A stretch of 35,772 bases of DNA from Jiangella rhizosphaerae (GCF_003579925.1 NZ_QUAL01000437.1:1-35772); one strand, 5' to 3'. Numbered from the stretch's first letter, positions 23,181-31,262 are shown. Notes: generated by a model not told the origin, from the letters alone. Program-made: numbers and translations.

Positions 23181-23873
23181 GTGGCGGCCGACGCCGAGGC
23201 CGGTCCGGTCCGGGTCCCGCTGAGCCGGGACCGGGTGCTGCGGGCCGCGGTCCGTCTGGCGGACGAGGGCGGCATCGGGGCGCTGACGATGCGCCGGCTG
23301 GCCGACGAGCTCGGCGCCGAGGCGATGTCGCTGTACTACCACGTCGCCAACAAGGACGAGGTCCTCGACGGCATCGCCGACGTCGTCGCGCGGGAGATCA
23401 ACGAGGTGGTCGACGCCCTCGACCTGCCGTCGGCGGGCGCGCAGTGGAAGTCCGCCGTCCGCCGCCGCATCCTCGCCGCCCGCGAGGTGCTCCTGCGCCA
23501 CCCCTGGGCTCCGGCCGTCCTCGAGACCCGCGCCGCGATGAGTCCCGAGATCCTGCGTTACCACGACCGCCTGCTCGGGCTCATGCGCGACGGCGGCTTC
23601 TCCTACGACCTCGGCCACCACGCGCTGCACGCGCTGGGCAGCCGGGCGCTGGGCTTCAGCCAGGAGCTGTTCGACCCCGGTGACGGTTCCGGCCCGCCCG
23701 AGGAGCTGGCCGGATACGCCGACCGGCTGCCGCACCTGCTCGGCATGTTGTCCGAGATCGCGCACGACGACCCCGACTCCACGCTGGGCTGGTGCGACGA
23801 CCAGGCCGAGTTCGAGTTCGGCCTCGACCTCATCCTCGACGGCCTCGACCGCCTGCGCGAGCGCTCGTCCTGA
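23181..23873 (+). CDS. TetR-family transcriptional regulator
   Basis: 230 aa from GTG 23181, which has GAGG 8 nt upstream; an ATG at 23175 is the close alternative. The N-terminal helix-turn-helix is clear: VLRAAVRLADEGGIGALTMR followed by RLADELGAEAMSLYYHVANK (residues about 18-60). The C-terminal ligand domain (about 85-225) contains LRYHDRLLGLMRDGGF and ends in QAEFEFGLDLILDGLDRL, as in the TetR_C families. It is followed by an oxidoreductase gene with three phased operator-like repeats in the gap, so it probably represses that gene. Confidence 0.9.
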   Translation: MAADAEAGPVRVPLSRDRVLRAAVRLADEGGIGALTMRRLADELGAEAMSLYYHVANKDEVLDGIADVVAREINEVVDALDLPSAGAQWKSAVRRRILAAREVLLRHPWAPAVLETRAAMSPEILRYHDRLLGLMRDGGFSYDLGHHALHALGSRALGFSQELFDPGDGSGPPEELAGYADRLPHLLGMLSEIAHDDPDSTLGWCDDQAEFEFGLDLILDGLDRLRERSS

Positions 23874-23922
23874 GTCCGCGGCCGGCGGCCGCCCCGCACT
23901 GAGCCGCCCGGGTCTTTACAGC

Positions 23923-23971
23923 CTTACGCCGTACGGCTACCTTACAACGTACGACGACCTTACGTCGTAAG
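23923..23971. promoter_or_regulatory. Triple operator-like repeat, 18-bp period
   Basis: CTTACGCCGTACG (23923-23935), CTTACAACGTACG (23941-23953) and CTTACGTCGTAAG (23959-23971) start exactly 18 bp apart. Each is a dyad of CTTACG and CGTAAG type around one central base; the third is complete. They lie directly upstream of the dehydrogenase gene (ATG 23994). The likely binder is the neighbouring TetR protein. Confidence 0.7.
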
Positions 23972-23993
23972 AATCGCTGCTCAGGAGGGCACG

Positions 23994-24980
23994 ATGAAGG
24001 CGTTCGTCATCCGCTCGTACGGTTCTCCCGATGTCCTCGACCTGGCTGACGTCCCGACACCGGTGCCGGGCGACGACGAGGTGCTGGTCCGCGTCCGCGC
24101 GACGTCGGTGCAGCCGTACGACTGGCACCACATGCGCGGCGAGCCGCGGCTGTCGCGCCTCATGCCGGGCACGCTCGGGCTGCGGCGGCCGGACATCGAG
24201 ATCCTCGGCGCCGACGTCGCCGGCGAGGTGGCCGCCGTCGGCCGCGACGTCACCGGCTTCGCCGTCGGGGACGGGGTGTTCGCGCTGGTCGTCGGCGGCG
24301 GCTTCGCCGAGTACGCCTGCGTGAAGGCGGCCGATCTCGCGCCGCTGCCGCGCGCGCTCTCGTTCGAGCAGGCGGCCGCGGTGCCGCTGGCGGCGATCAC
24401 GGCGTTGCTGGCGGTCCGTGACGACGGCCGGGTGCGGCCCGGCCAGCGGGTGCTGGTCAACGGTGCGTCGGGCGGGGTCGGGACGTTCGCCGTCCAGCTC
24501 GCCGTCGCGATGGGCGCCGAGGTGACCGGCGTCTGCAGCGGCCGCAACGCCGACCTCGTCCGGGGCCTCGGCGCCAGCGAGGTCGTCGACCGCACGTCCG
24601 TCGACGTCACGCGCGCCGGGCGCGCCTACGAGCTCGTCATCGATGCCGCTGGCGGGCACTCCGCCTGGGCGTTCCGGCGGATCCTGGCGCGCGACGGCGC
24701 GCTGGTCGTCGTCGGCGGTCCCGCCGGACGCTGGGTGCAGCCGGCCGGGCACGCGTTCGCCGCGCTCGCCCTCAACCCGTTCGTGTCGCAGCGGATGACG
24801 ATGACCGACGTCGCCGGCAGCAGGAACCGGCGGGCCAACCTGCTCACTCTGACGGAGTACCTCGACGACGGCCGGGTCGTTCCCGTCATCGACCGCAGCT
24901 ACCCGTTCGCCGAGCTCCCCGATGCGCTGCGCTACTCCGAGGCCGGACGCGCCCGCGGCAAGGTGGTCGTCACGCTCTGA
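23994..24980 (+). CDS. NAD(P)-dependent alcohol dehydrogenase/quinone oxidoreductase-like MDR protein
   Basis: 328 aa, ATG at 23994 with AGGAGGG upstream. Medium-chain dehydrogenase fold: the N-terminal GroES-like domain (MKAFVIRSYGSPDVLDL; VRATSVQPYDWHHMRGE; LGADVAGEVAAVG) and a Rossmann domain starting near residue 153 (VLVNGASGGVGTFAVQLAV). The zinc-ligand cysteines of classical alcohol dehydrogenases are absent, so it belongs to the zinc-free quinone oxidoreductase/reticulon-4-interacting-like group, which reduces enones or quinones with NAD(P)H. The C-terminus (RSYPFAELPDALRYSEAGRA) is typical. Likely under TetR control; the inducer is unknown. Confidence 0.9.
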   Translation: MKAFVIRSYGSPDVLDLADVPTPVPGDDEVLVRVRATSVQPYDWHHMRGEPRLSRLMPGTLGLRRPDIEILGADVAGEVAAVGRDVTGFAVGDGVFALVVGGGFAEYACVKAADLAPLPRALSFEQAAAVPLAAITALLAVRDDGRVRPGQRVLVNGASGGVGTFAVQLAVAMGAEVTGVCSGRNADLVRGLGASEVVDRTSVDVTRAGRAYELVIDAAGGHSAWAFRRILARDGALVVVGGPAGRWVQPAGHAFAALALNPFVSQRMTMTDVAGSRNRRANLLTLTEYLDDGRVVPVIDRSYPFAELPDALRYSEAGRARGKVVVTL

Positions 24981-25002
24981 CGCACGTCCGCCGCGGGGCG
25001 GC

Positions 25003-25629
25003 TCACGCCCTGAGGTACTCGCGGGCGAGCGTGACCAGCCCCTTCGGGTCGTCGGCGTAGAAGCGCAGCTCGGTGAAGGTGACCGGTCCGTCCAGGAGCT
25101 CGACGGTCACCGGCTCGAACAGCACGAGGTGGACGTTGAGCTGGCTGGACACCGCGACCTGCAGGACGGCGCCGTCCTCGCCGTCGGCGACCTGGACGGT
25201 CTTCGACTCCGGCAGCGTGCGCTTGTGGATGCGGATGGCGTCGATGTCGGACCAGCGCAGCGCGATGTCGACGACGGGCCCGTTGCGCACCCACAGCCCG
25301 GTCGGGCCGACGGCGTGCGGGTGCACGCGCAGCGCCGCGGCGTAGCCGAGCATCCACACCAGACCCCAGATGCCGATGACCAGCGCGATGATCTGCACCA
25401 CCGGCCACGGGATGATGAAGTGGACCACCACCACCTCGATCGCCGACCCGACGATGAACACCCAGATGATCAGCGACACCGGCTCGACGTAGCCGAACGG
25501 CGTGGCGCCGGGCTCGGGCACCCGCGGGCGGCGGGCCAGCCAGGCGTACAGGCTGCGCCACACGCCGGACTCGTAGGCGGTGGCCTTCTGGAAGAGGGTG
25601 GCGCCACGCGGCTCGGTGGTGTCGGTCAT
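25003..25629 (-). CDS. Hypothetical membrane protein with PH-like cytosolic domain
   Basis: 208 aa, ATG at 25629 overlapping the MarR stop (ATGA). Two hydrophobic helices (about 50-73 and 77-100) are followed by a strand-rich domain: GLWVRNGPVVDIALRWSDID, then AIRIHKRTLPESKTVQ, resembling the bacterial PH-like fold seen in small actinobacterial membrane proteins. It ends with TELRFYADDPKGLVTLAREY. Function unknown. Co-transcription with the MarR gene suggests it belongs to that regulator's target unit. Confidence 0.82.
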   Translation of the reverse strand: MTDTTEPRGATLFQKATAYESGVWRSLYAWLARRPRVPEPGATPFGYVEPVSLIIWVFIVGSAIEVVVVHFIIPWPVVQIIALVIGIWGLVWMLGYAAALRVHPHAVGPTGLWVRNGPVVDIALRWSDIDAIRIHKRTLPESKTVQVADGEDGAVLQVAVSSQLNVHLVLFEPVTVELLDGPVTFTELRFYADDPKGLVTLAREYLRA

Positions 25630-26117
25630 CGGCCGGCCTCACTCTCGGGATCGGTGGCTTCGCGGCTCGCGTCGATCGACACGCCGTGGGCCCGCAGCCG
25701 CGCCAGCAGGTCGTCGAGGCCCTCGACCAGCGCGGTGAAGCGGTCGTCGGGCATGCCGTCGAAGAGGATGCGGGCGAACTCGTGCTGGTCGCGCTCCATG
25801 GCGGCGGTGACGGCCGCGCCGTGCTCGGTGAACGAGACCAGCGTGGCGCGGCGGTCGGTGGGATGCGGCTCGCGGGTGACGAAGCCCGTGGCGGCCAACG
25901 CGTCGACCAGGCCGGTGATGTTGCGCGGGCTGACCCGCAGCGCGTCGGCGAGTACCCGCTGGGTCGACGGGCCGCGGTGGTGCAACTCCCAGAGCAGGTG
26001 GGCCCTGGCGTCGGTGAGGCCCTGGGCGGCCAGCGAGCGCGTCATGTCGTCGCTGAGGACGACGACCAGCTCGAGGATCCGGCCGAGGGCTTCCGTGTGC
26101 TGCCGCGACGTGGTCAT
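25626..26117 (-). CDS. MarR-family transcriptional regulator
   Basis: 163 aa from ATG 26117, which has AAGGTGG 8 nt upstream; an in-frame GTG at 26135 lacks a ribosome site. The winged helix spans about residues 35-105: ARAHLLWELHHRGPSTQRVL, then ADALRVSPRNITGLVDAL and the wing REPHPTDRRATLVSFTEHG. It would bind DNA as a dimer. The gap upstream contains a partial dyad, ACTATGTCGGTAGT, at 26133-26146 that could be its own operator (weak). First gene of a two-gene unit with the membrane protein. Confidence 0.92.
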   Translation of the reverse strand: MTTSRQHTEALGRILELVVVLSDDMTRSLAAQGLTDARAHLLWELHHRGPSTQRVLADALRVSPRNITGLVDALAATGFVTREPHPTDRRATLVSFTEHGAAVTAAMERDQHEFARILFDGMPDDRFTALVEGLDDLLARLRAHGVSIDASREATDPESEAGR

Positions 26118-26484
26118 GTGCTGAACCACCTTCACTATGTCGGTAGTTCAAGAGTAGCGCACCGGCCGCGCCGCCCACGACCCGCCGGGCGCGCGACCAT
26201 CCGGCCGCGGAAACGCGCTCGACGAGAGCTGCGGAAATGCTGTGACGAAAGTCACGGCAAAGGGAGGTTTGGTGGCGCGGAGAAAGGCTCCGGGCAAAGA
26301 AAGGGCCACCCTGCCAATTTGGGGGGCAAAACGGCAGGGTGGCTCGTACAACAACACTAACTCATCGATCCGTCTCGCGCATCTGGATCCAGAAGATCGC
26401 AGCCGAAAGTCCTCGACCAGCGGGTCTTCGGTCGCACGACGCGCCCGGGTGCTCGCCGCGGGCGCCGAACCGGCGGTACGGCGG
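26118..26484. other. 367-bp intergenic region with structured segment
   Basis: Between the MocR 3' end and the MarR 5' end, both leftward. It holds a weak dyad at 26133-26146, two hairpin-GGCAAAG modules and a perfect 11-bp stem (26242-26343). A short, less GC-rich patch at about 26345-26410 follows (ACAACAACACTAAC). No frame with good codon use covers it on either strand. Confidence 0.5.
26242..26343. ncRNA. Candidate structured RNA or regulatory element of unknown type
   Basis: On the plus strand: GTGAC-GAAA-GTCAC (26242-26255) directly followed by GGCAAAG (26256-26262); CGGAG-AAAGG-CTCCG (26278-26292) directly followed by GGCAAAG (26293-26299); then a perfect 11-bp stem GCCACCCTGCC/GGCAGGGTGGC (26305-26315 and 26333-26343) whose loop contains GGCAAAA. 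GNRA-type loops and repeated purine-rich linkers suggest a folded RNA rather than a simple terminator. The strand is uncertain: genes on both sides run leftward. I cannot assign it to a known riboswitch class. Confidence 0.35.
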
Positions 26485-27897
26485 TCAACTCCGGCGAAGA
26501 TCCACGAATGCGGCGGCCAGCCTCGCGACTCCGTCCGCGACTGCGCGTTCGTTCAGGGCGGAATAGCCGAAGATCAATCCGCCCCGCTCGGCCGGAGAAA
26601 GGCGATACGGCGTCACTCCGTTCACCCGCACGCCGCGCCGGGCCGCCGCGGCCACGACCGCGGCCTCGTCGGCACCGGGCGGCAGCCAGGTGACCAGGTG
26701 CAGCCCGGCCGAGATGCCCGCCGGCTCCAGCTCCGGCAGCCGGGCGGCCAGGGCCGCCAGCAGCACGTCGCGGCGCCGCCGGTAGATCGGCCGCATGCGG
26801 CGCAGGTGCCGGTCGAACTCCCCGTGCGCCAGGAAGTCGGCGAACGCGAGCTGGTCGAGGACGCCCGAGCCGCGGTCGGCCAGCAGCTTCGCCTCGGCGA
26901 CGTCGTCGACCCACGACCGCGGCAGTACCAGCCAGCCCAGCCGCAGCCCGGGCGCCAGCGTCTTGCTGGCCGTGCCCGAGTAGGCGACGAGCTCGGGCGC
27001 CAGCCCCTGCATGGCGCCAACCGGTGACCGGTCGTAGCGGTACTCGGCGTCGTAGTCGTCCTCGACGACCAGCGCGCCGCGCTCCGCCGCCCAGCGCAGC
27101 ACGGCCGCCCGACGGGGCGCCGACAGCATCGCTCCAGTCGGCCATTGATGCGTCGGCGTGAGGACCAGCGCGTCGGCCTCGACGTCGTCGAGCAGGTCGG
27201 CACGGATGCCGTCGTCGTCGACCGGCACGCCGACCACCTCGAGGCCGGACGCCCGGGCCAGCGGCCGCAGGTCGTCGTCGGCGGACGGGTCCTCGACGGC
27301 GACGCGGCGGGCGCCGCGGGCGGCCAGCACCTGGACCAGCAGGGCGATGCCCTGGGCGTAGCCGTTGGTGACGACGACGGTGTCGGGGTAGGCCGCGGTG
27401 CCGCGGACGCGGTTGAGGTAGTCGGACAGCGCCACGTGCAGCTCCGGCGCGCCGCGGCCGGACAGGTACCCGAAACGCTCGTTGGGTGCCTGGGCGTAGG
27501 CACGGCGGATCGACCGCAGCCAGGCCGCCCGCGGGAAGTTCGCGACGTCGTAGCGGCCGTAGCCGAAGTTGACGGCCGGTTCGGGCGGGGCGGGCGGCGT
27601 GGCCGGCTCGGACTGCGCCGCCGGCGCCGCGGCGACCTCGGTGTAGCCGCCGGTGCGGCTGGTCAGGTAGCCCTCGGCGACCAGCTGCTGGTACGCCTCG
27701 ACCACGACGCCACGGGACACCCCGAGCTCACCGGCCAGGCGGCGGGTGGGCGGGAGCGTGGTGCCGCGCCGCAGCCGGCCGGATCGGACGCCGTCGCGCA
27801 CGGCCGCCGCGAGCTGCCGGTGCAGCGGTTCGCCGCAGCCCCGGTCCAGCGTCACCAGCAAGCTCTCGCCGGTGGAATTGGTCCGGGGTTCCGCCAT
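26485..27897 (-). CDS. MocR-type PLP-dependent regulator (GntR/aminotransferase fusion)
   Basis: 470 aa, ATG at 27897. The N-terminal GntR winged helix (about 18-85) shows GTTLPPTRRLAGELGVSRG and LVAEGYLTSRTGGYTEV. Residues about 120-465 are an aminotransferase class I fold with the PLP lysine in SGTASKTLAPGLRLGW and the arginine-containing GLIFGYSAL end. The fusion is the MdcR/GabR/PdxR-type architecture, which senses PLP, vitamin B6 or amines. It is divergent from the flavoprotein gene with a 46-bp gap, so that gene is the obvious target candidate. Confidence 0.93.
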   Translation of the reverse strand: MAEPRTNSTGESLLVTLDRGCGEPLHRQLAAAVRDGVRSGRLRRGTTLPPTRRLAGELGVSRGVVVEAYQQLVAEGYLTSRTGGYTEVAAAPAAQSEPATPPAPPEPAVNFGYGRYDVANFPRAAWLRSIRRAYAQAPNERFGYLSGRGAPELHVALSDYLNRVRGTAAYPDTVVVTNGYAQGIALLVQVLAARGARRVAVEDPSADDDLRPLARASGLEVVGVPVDDDGIRADLLDDVEADALVLTPTHQWPTGAMLSAPRRAAVLRWAAERGALVVEDDYDAEYRYDRSPVGAMQGLAPELVAYSGTASKTLAPGLRLGWLVLPRSWVDDVAEAKLLADRGSGVLDQLAFADFLAHGEFDRHLRRMRPIYRRRRDVLLAALAARLPELEPAGISAGLHLVTWLPPGADEAAVVAAAARRGVRVNGVTPYRLSPAERGGLIFGYSALNERAVADGVARLAAAFVDLRRS

Positions 27898-27943
27898 GCC
27901 ATTGGACCTTATCGCGCGAACCGGTCACTGTGATGCTCGGCAC

Positions 27944-29266
27944 ATGACGACGACACGCCTTCGCGAGCAGCTCGGCGACCGCCTGGTCCTGCCGGGCGAC
28001 GAGCACTACGACCGCACCCGCTCCGTCTGGAACGCCATGGTCGACCGCCGGCCGCGGATGATCGTCCGCTGCGCCACCGCGGACGATGTCGCGGCCGCCG
28101 TCTCGCTGGCCCGCGAGCTGGGACTGGAGATCGGCGTGCGTTGCGGCGGGCACAGCGTGCTGGGCATGTCCGTGCCCGAGGACGGCCTGATGATCGACCT
28201 CACCCCGATGGGCGCGGTCACCGTCGACCCGGCCGCCCGGCGCGCCCGGGTGCAGGGCGGCGCGCTGCTCGGCGCCCTGGACGTCGCGGCGCAGCAGTAC
28301 GGCCTGGCCACCACCGCCGGCAACGTGTCGCACACCGGTGTCGGCGGCCTGACCCTGGGCGGCGGCATGGGCTGGCTGGCACGTCAGTACGGTCTGAGCT
28401 GCGACAACGTCGTGTCCTACGAGCTGGTGACGGCTGACGGCGAGCGGCTGCGGGTCACCCGCGACGAGCACCCGGAGCTGTTCTGGGCGCTGCGCGGCGG
28501 CGGCGGCAACTTCGGCATCGTCACCGAGTTCGAGTTCCAGCTGCATCCGGTCGGCACCCGCGCCTACGTCGCCGAGCTGACCTACCCCCTGGAGCAGGCC
28601 GCCGCGGTGCTGCGTGGCTGGCGCGATCTCAGCGCCGACGCACCCAGGCAGGCCACCTTCGCCGCCGCGCTCGGCCGCGGTCTGGTCACCGTCGGGTATG
28701 TGTGGGCCGGGCCGACGGAGCATGCGGCGGACCTGCTGCCGGCGCTGCGCTCGCTCGGTTTGCCCGTGACGGAGAACGTCGGCGAGCTGTCCTACGTCGA
28801 GCTGCAGACGCGCGAGGACAGCCCGGAGGGGCACGCGTACCGCCGGTACTGGAAGGGGCACTACGTGCGCGGGCTGCCCGACGAGGCGATCGACGCGATG
28901 GTGGAGCACGGCGACGTCGACATGGGCATCAGCCTGCAGGCCTACGGCGGCGCCATCGCCGAGGTGCCTGACGACGATTCCGCGTTCAGCCAGCGCGACG
29001 CCGCCTTCGAGTACGTCGCCGCCGCCCGGTGGTCCGACGCCGCCGAGGACGCCGAGCGCATGGCCGTGGCGCGTCGGACCGCTGCCGCGATCGAGTCGTT
29101 CGCCAGCGGCGCGTACGTCAACGCGCTCAGCGACGAGGGCGCCGCCGGCGTCCGCCGCGCCTACCGGCCGGAGAAGCTGGACCGGCTGACCGCGGTGAAG
29201 ACGGCCTACGACCCGGAGAACGTCTTCCACCTCAACCACAACATCGCCCCGGCCGCCCGGTCGTGA
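27944..29266 (+). CDS. FAD-binding oxidoreductase, berberine bridge enzyme-like
   Basis: 440 aa, ATG at 27944, with no clear ribosome site, so the transcript may be leaderless or nearly so. The FAD-binding PCMH domain (about 35-210) contains the covalent-flavin His70 in RCGGHSVLG, then TTAGNVSHTGVGGLTLGGG and LFWALRGGGGNFGIV. In bicovalent BBE-like enzymes a Cys lies in the GNVSHTG region; here there is none, so single His attachment is expected. The substrate domain follows, and the BBE C-terminal motif (KTAYDPENVFHLNHNI) is intact. Such enzymes oxidise alcohols, sugars or secondary metabolites. Confidence 0.93.
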   Translation: MTTTRLREQLGDRLVLPGDEHYDRTRSVWNAMVDRRPRMIVRCATADDVAAAVSLARELGLEIGVRCGGHSVLGMSVPEDGLMIDLTPMGAVTVDPAARRARVQGGALLGALDVAAQQYGLATTAGNVSHTGVGGLTLGGGMGWLARQYGLSCDNVVSYELVTADGERLRVTRDEHPELFWALRGGGGNFGIVTEFEFQLHPVGTRAYVAELTYPLEQAAAVLRGWRDLSADAPRQATFAAALGRGLVTVGYVWAGPTEHAADLLPALRSLGLPVTENVGELSYVELQTREDSPEGHAYRRYWKGHYVRGLPDEAIDAMVEHGDVDMGISLQAYGGAIAEVPDDDSAFSQRDAAFEYVAAARWSDAAEDAERMAVARRTAAAIESFASGAYVNALSDEGAAGVRRAYRPEKLDRLTAVKTAYDPENVFHLNHNIAPAARS

Positions 29267-29318
29267 CGGCCGGACGCGCAGGACTCCTACTGTCCGGGCC
29301 CGGTGCCATCATGCGCTG

Positions 29319-29981
29319 GTGCCCCACGACGACCGGACCCTGGCGCAGTCCGCCTACAGCGACATCCGTGCCATGATCGTGGGCGGTGAGCTGCCGCCCG
29401 GGACGAAGCTGATCGTGCGGCTGCTGTCGGAACGGCTCGGCCTGTCGGCCACGCCGATCAAGTCCGCGCTGGCCGCCCTCGAGCGCGACGGCTTCCTGGT
29501 CGCGATCCCGCACCGGGGCTTCCACGTGCCGCGGGTCGGGCCGCGCGACATGCTGGAGATCTACGAGCTGCGCGAGATGCTCGACGGCGTCGCCGCGCGG
29601 CGGGTGGCCCGGTCGCCGTCCGCCGCGGAGTTGGTCCGGACCGTCCTCGACCCGCTGCTGGCCCAGCAGCGCGAGCACGGCGACGACGGCGACCTCGCCG
29701 GCCTGCGCGACCTCGACGCCGAGTTCCACCGGGCCATCTGGCACGCCTCGGGCAACGGCCGGCTGGCGGTTGTGGGCGACAACCTCAGCGGCCAGGTGCG
29801 GCTCGCCTGGTCCGGCCGGCCGTCCGGCGGGATCGCGCGGACGCTGCGCGAGCACGAGGCGATCGCCGCGGCCATCGCGGCCGGCGACCCGGCCCGTGCC
29901 GAGCGGGCGTCGCGGGCGCACGTCCGGCGCTCCGTCGTGGCGTACGAGCGGGCGCTGGTCAGGCCGGACGGTGCGCGATGA
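29319..29981 (+). CDS. GntR-family (FadR/FCD) transcriptional regulator
   Basis: 220 aa, GTG at 29319. No good ribosome site is seen, so the exact start is less sure. Winged helix at about 8-72: SDIRAMIVGGELPPGTKL, then LSERLGLSATPIKSALAAL and a wing IPHRGFHV. The FCD effector domain (about 80-215) shows the metal-ligand pattern with DAEFHRAIWHASGN and a terminal AHVRRSV helix. It starts 52 bp after the flavoprotein gene. Its 3' end overlaps the methyltransferase gene by 23 bp, tail to tail. Confidence 0.9.
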   Translation: MPHDDRTLAQSAYSDIRAMIVGGELPPGTKLIVRLLSERLGLSATPIKSALAALERDGFLVAIPHRGFHVPRVGPRDMLEIYELREMLDGVAARRVARSPSAAELVRTVLDPLLAQQREHGDDGDLAGLRDLDAEFHRAIWHASGNGRLAVVGDNLSGQVRLAWSGRPSGGIARTLREHEAIAAAIAAGDPARAERASRAHVRRSVVAYERALVRPDGAR

Positions 29982-30699
29982 ACAGGTCGCGCGGCAGGTC
30001 GTCCGGCCCGTCGCGGCGGGTCAGCACCAGCGGCTCGAACCCGGCGCCGGCGAGCAGCCGGTGCCAGACGTCGCGGCTGAAGATGCCGGTGCGGTGCGTC
30101 TCGTGCACCGTCTCGGTGCTGCCGTCCTGCTCGCGCAGCAGCAGCACGTACTCCGTCCGGACCCAGCTGTCGTCAGGGTCGGGGTCCCACGTCCAGCCCA
30201 GGAACCGGGCGCCGCGCCCGTCGTCGGCGTCGGCGCCGCCGTGCTCGGTGCTCTCCTCGAACGTCTCGACGGTGTGGTCGGGGACGAAGACCGCGGCGCC
30301 GCCCGGGCGGCAGTGCGCGAACGCCGTCGCGACCGCGCGGCCGAGGTCGTCCTCGGTGAGCATGTAGTCGACGGCGTCGTGCACGAACACCGCGTCGAAC
30401 GTGCGGTCCAGGCGCAGCTCGCGCATGTCGCCCTCGACGTGCTCGCACTCGGGGTTCAGCCGGCGCGACACGTCGAGCATGCGCGGGGACAGGTCCACCA
30501 GCGTCAGCGCGAACCGGTGCTTGAGGTGGACCGCGTTGTGTCCGCCTCCGCTGCCCAGCTCCAGCACCTCGCGGACGGGGACGCTGGCGGACTCCAGCGC
30601 GGTCGCGGCGAACGCGGCCTCGTCGGCGTACTCCTCCGGCGGTGAGATCAGCGGCCACCAGTCGGCGAGGTCACCGTAGAACCGGTACTCCTCCGTCAT
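29959..30699 (-). CDS. Class I SAM-dependent methyltransferase
   Basis: 246 aa, ATG at 30699 (MTEEYRFYGDLADWWPLISP). Motif I is VLELGSGGGHNAVHL (about 44-58), followed by LTLVDLSPRMLDVSR, the acidic VEGDMREL, and motif IV-like FDAVFVHDAVDY. The C-terminal half has strand-rich elements (WTWDPDPDDSWVRTEYVLLL) and a FSRDVWHRLLAGAGFEPL end, as in small-molecule methyltransferases. The substrate cannot be inferred. Confidence 0.9.
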   Translation of the reverse strand: MTEEYRFYGDLADWWPLISPPEEYADEAAFAATALESASVPVREVLELGSGGGHNAVHLKHRFALTLVDLSPRMLDVSRRLNPECEHVEGDMRELRLDRTFDAVFVHDAVDYMLTEDDLGRAVATAFAHCRPGGAAVFVPDHTVETFEESTEHGGADADDGRGARFLGWTWDPDPDDSWVRTEYVLLLREQDGSTETVHETHRTGIFSRDVWHRLLAGAGFEPLVLTRRDGPDDLPRDLFIAHRPA

Positions 30700-30714
30700 G
30701 GCCGCATCGTCGCA

Positions 30715-31020
30715 TCAGGCGGCCTCACCCGACGCGGGTGGGAGCTTCCGGCGTGGCGCCGGCGGTGGTTCCGGCGGCTCGATGTGCGGCTCGTGCTGGG
30801 CCAGGAAGGCCTCGATCTCGGCGATGCCCTCGGCGGCCTCGCGGGCCACCTCGTCGTCGCGCCGGCGCGCGGGCGGACCCGCCTTCTGCCAGACGGCGGC
30901 CACTCCGGCCCCGCCGTAGAAAGCGGCGCCGACCACGGCGAACCCGCTGACGACGACCCATAGGACATAGCGCAAGCCGTCGAGCATCGCATGCACGAGG
31001 TGTGCCGATCCGTAGCTCAC
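30715..31020 (-). CDS. Hypothetical small membrane protein
   Basis: 101 aa. GTG 31020 has GGAGG 8 nt upstream. A single long hydrophobic segment (about 17-45: LRYVLWVVVSGFAVVGAAFY) is followed by a charged, Glu/Arg-rich helix (RRRDDEVAREAAEGIAEIEA) and a Pro-rich tail (EPPEPPPAPRRK). No family recognised. It has a good promoter and a hairpin in its 86-nt leader. Confidence 0.72.
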   Translation of the reverse strand: MSYGSAHLVHAMLDGLRYVLWVVVSGFAVVGAAFYGGAGVAAVWQKAGPPARRRDDEVAREAAEGIAEIEAFLAQHEPHIEPPEPPPAPRRKLPPASGEAA

Positions 31021-31057
31021 GTTGCTCACCTCCGCGTCATTGCGGCTGCGGTACTCA

Positions 31058-31141
31058 CCGTTGGATGTACCCAGAGCCAACGGCTCGTCACTTCAAGGTT
31101 ACGCCGATTTATATAGCAGGAACAGTTCTGTGACCAGTCAA
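31058..31141 (-). promoter_or_regulatory. Promoter and leader hairpin of the small membrane protein gene
   Basis: Minus strand: -35 TTGACT (31141-31136), 17-nt spacer, -10 TGCTAT (31118-31113). The inferred transcript start is near 31106. The leader contains CCGTTGG/CCAACGG (31083-31077 and 31064-31058), a 7-bp stem with a 12-nt loop, upstream of the ribosome site. The hairpin could influence translation. Confidence 0.5.
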
Positions 31142-31186
31142 TCACGCGGATCGCCTGGTGCGGCGGCTGAGTCGATGCGCGCGCAA

Positions 31187-31262
31187 CCCACGGATACTCG
31201 CGAAACTGGCGGATCCGGGCCGGATCGGGGCGGCATCCGTCGTTTTCGCGCGTATCCGTGGG
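31187..31262. repeat. Long-stem intergenic hairpin H3
   Basis: Arms 31187-31205 and 31244-31262 pair over 19 positions with one mismatch. The inner loop forms a further 5-bp stem (CGGAT 31210-31214, ATCCG 31235-31239). It lies between the MarR gene 3' end and the promoter of the small membrane protein gene, both leftward. Confidence 0.75.

Noticed and set aside
26339-26566. Possible 75-aa rightward gene after the structured segment
   Set aside because: Its second half lies opposite the MocR 3' end, and its first half has unusual AT-rich codons and no ribosome site.
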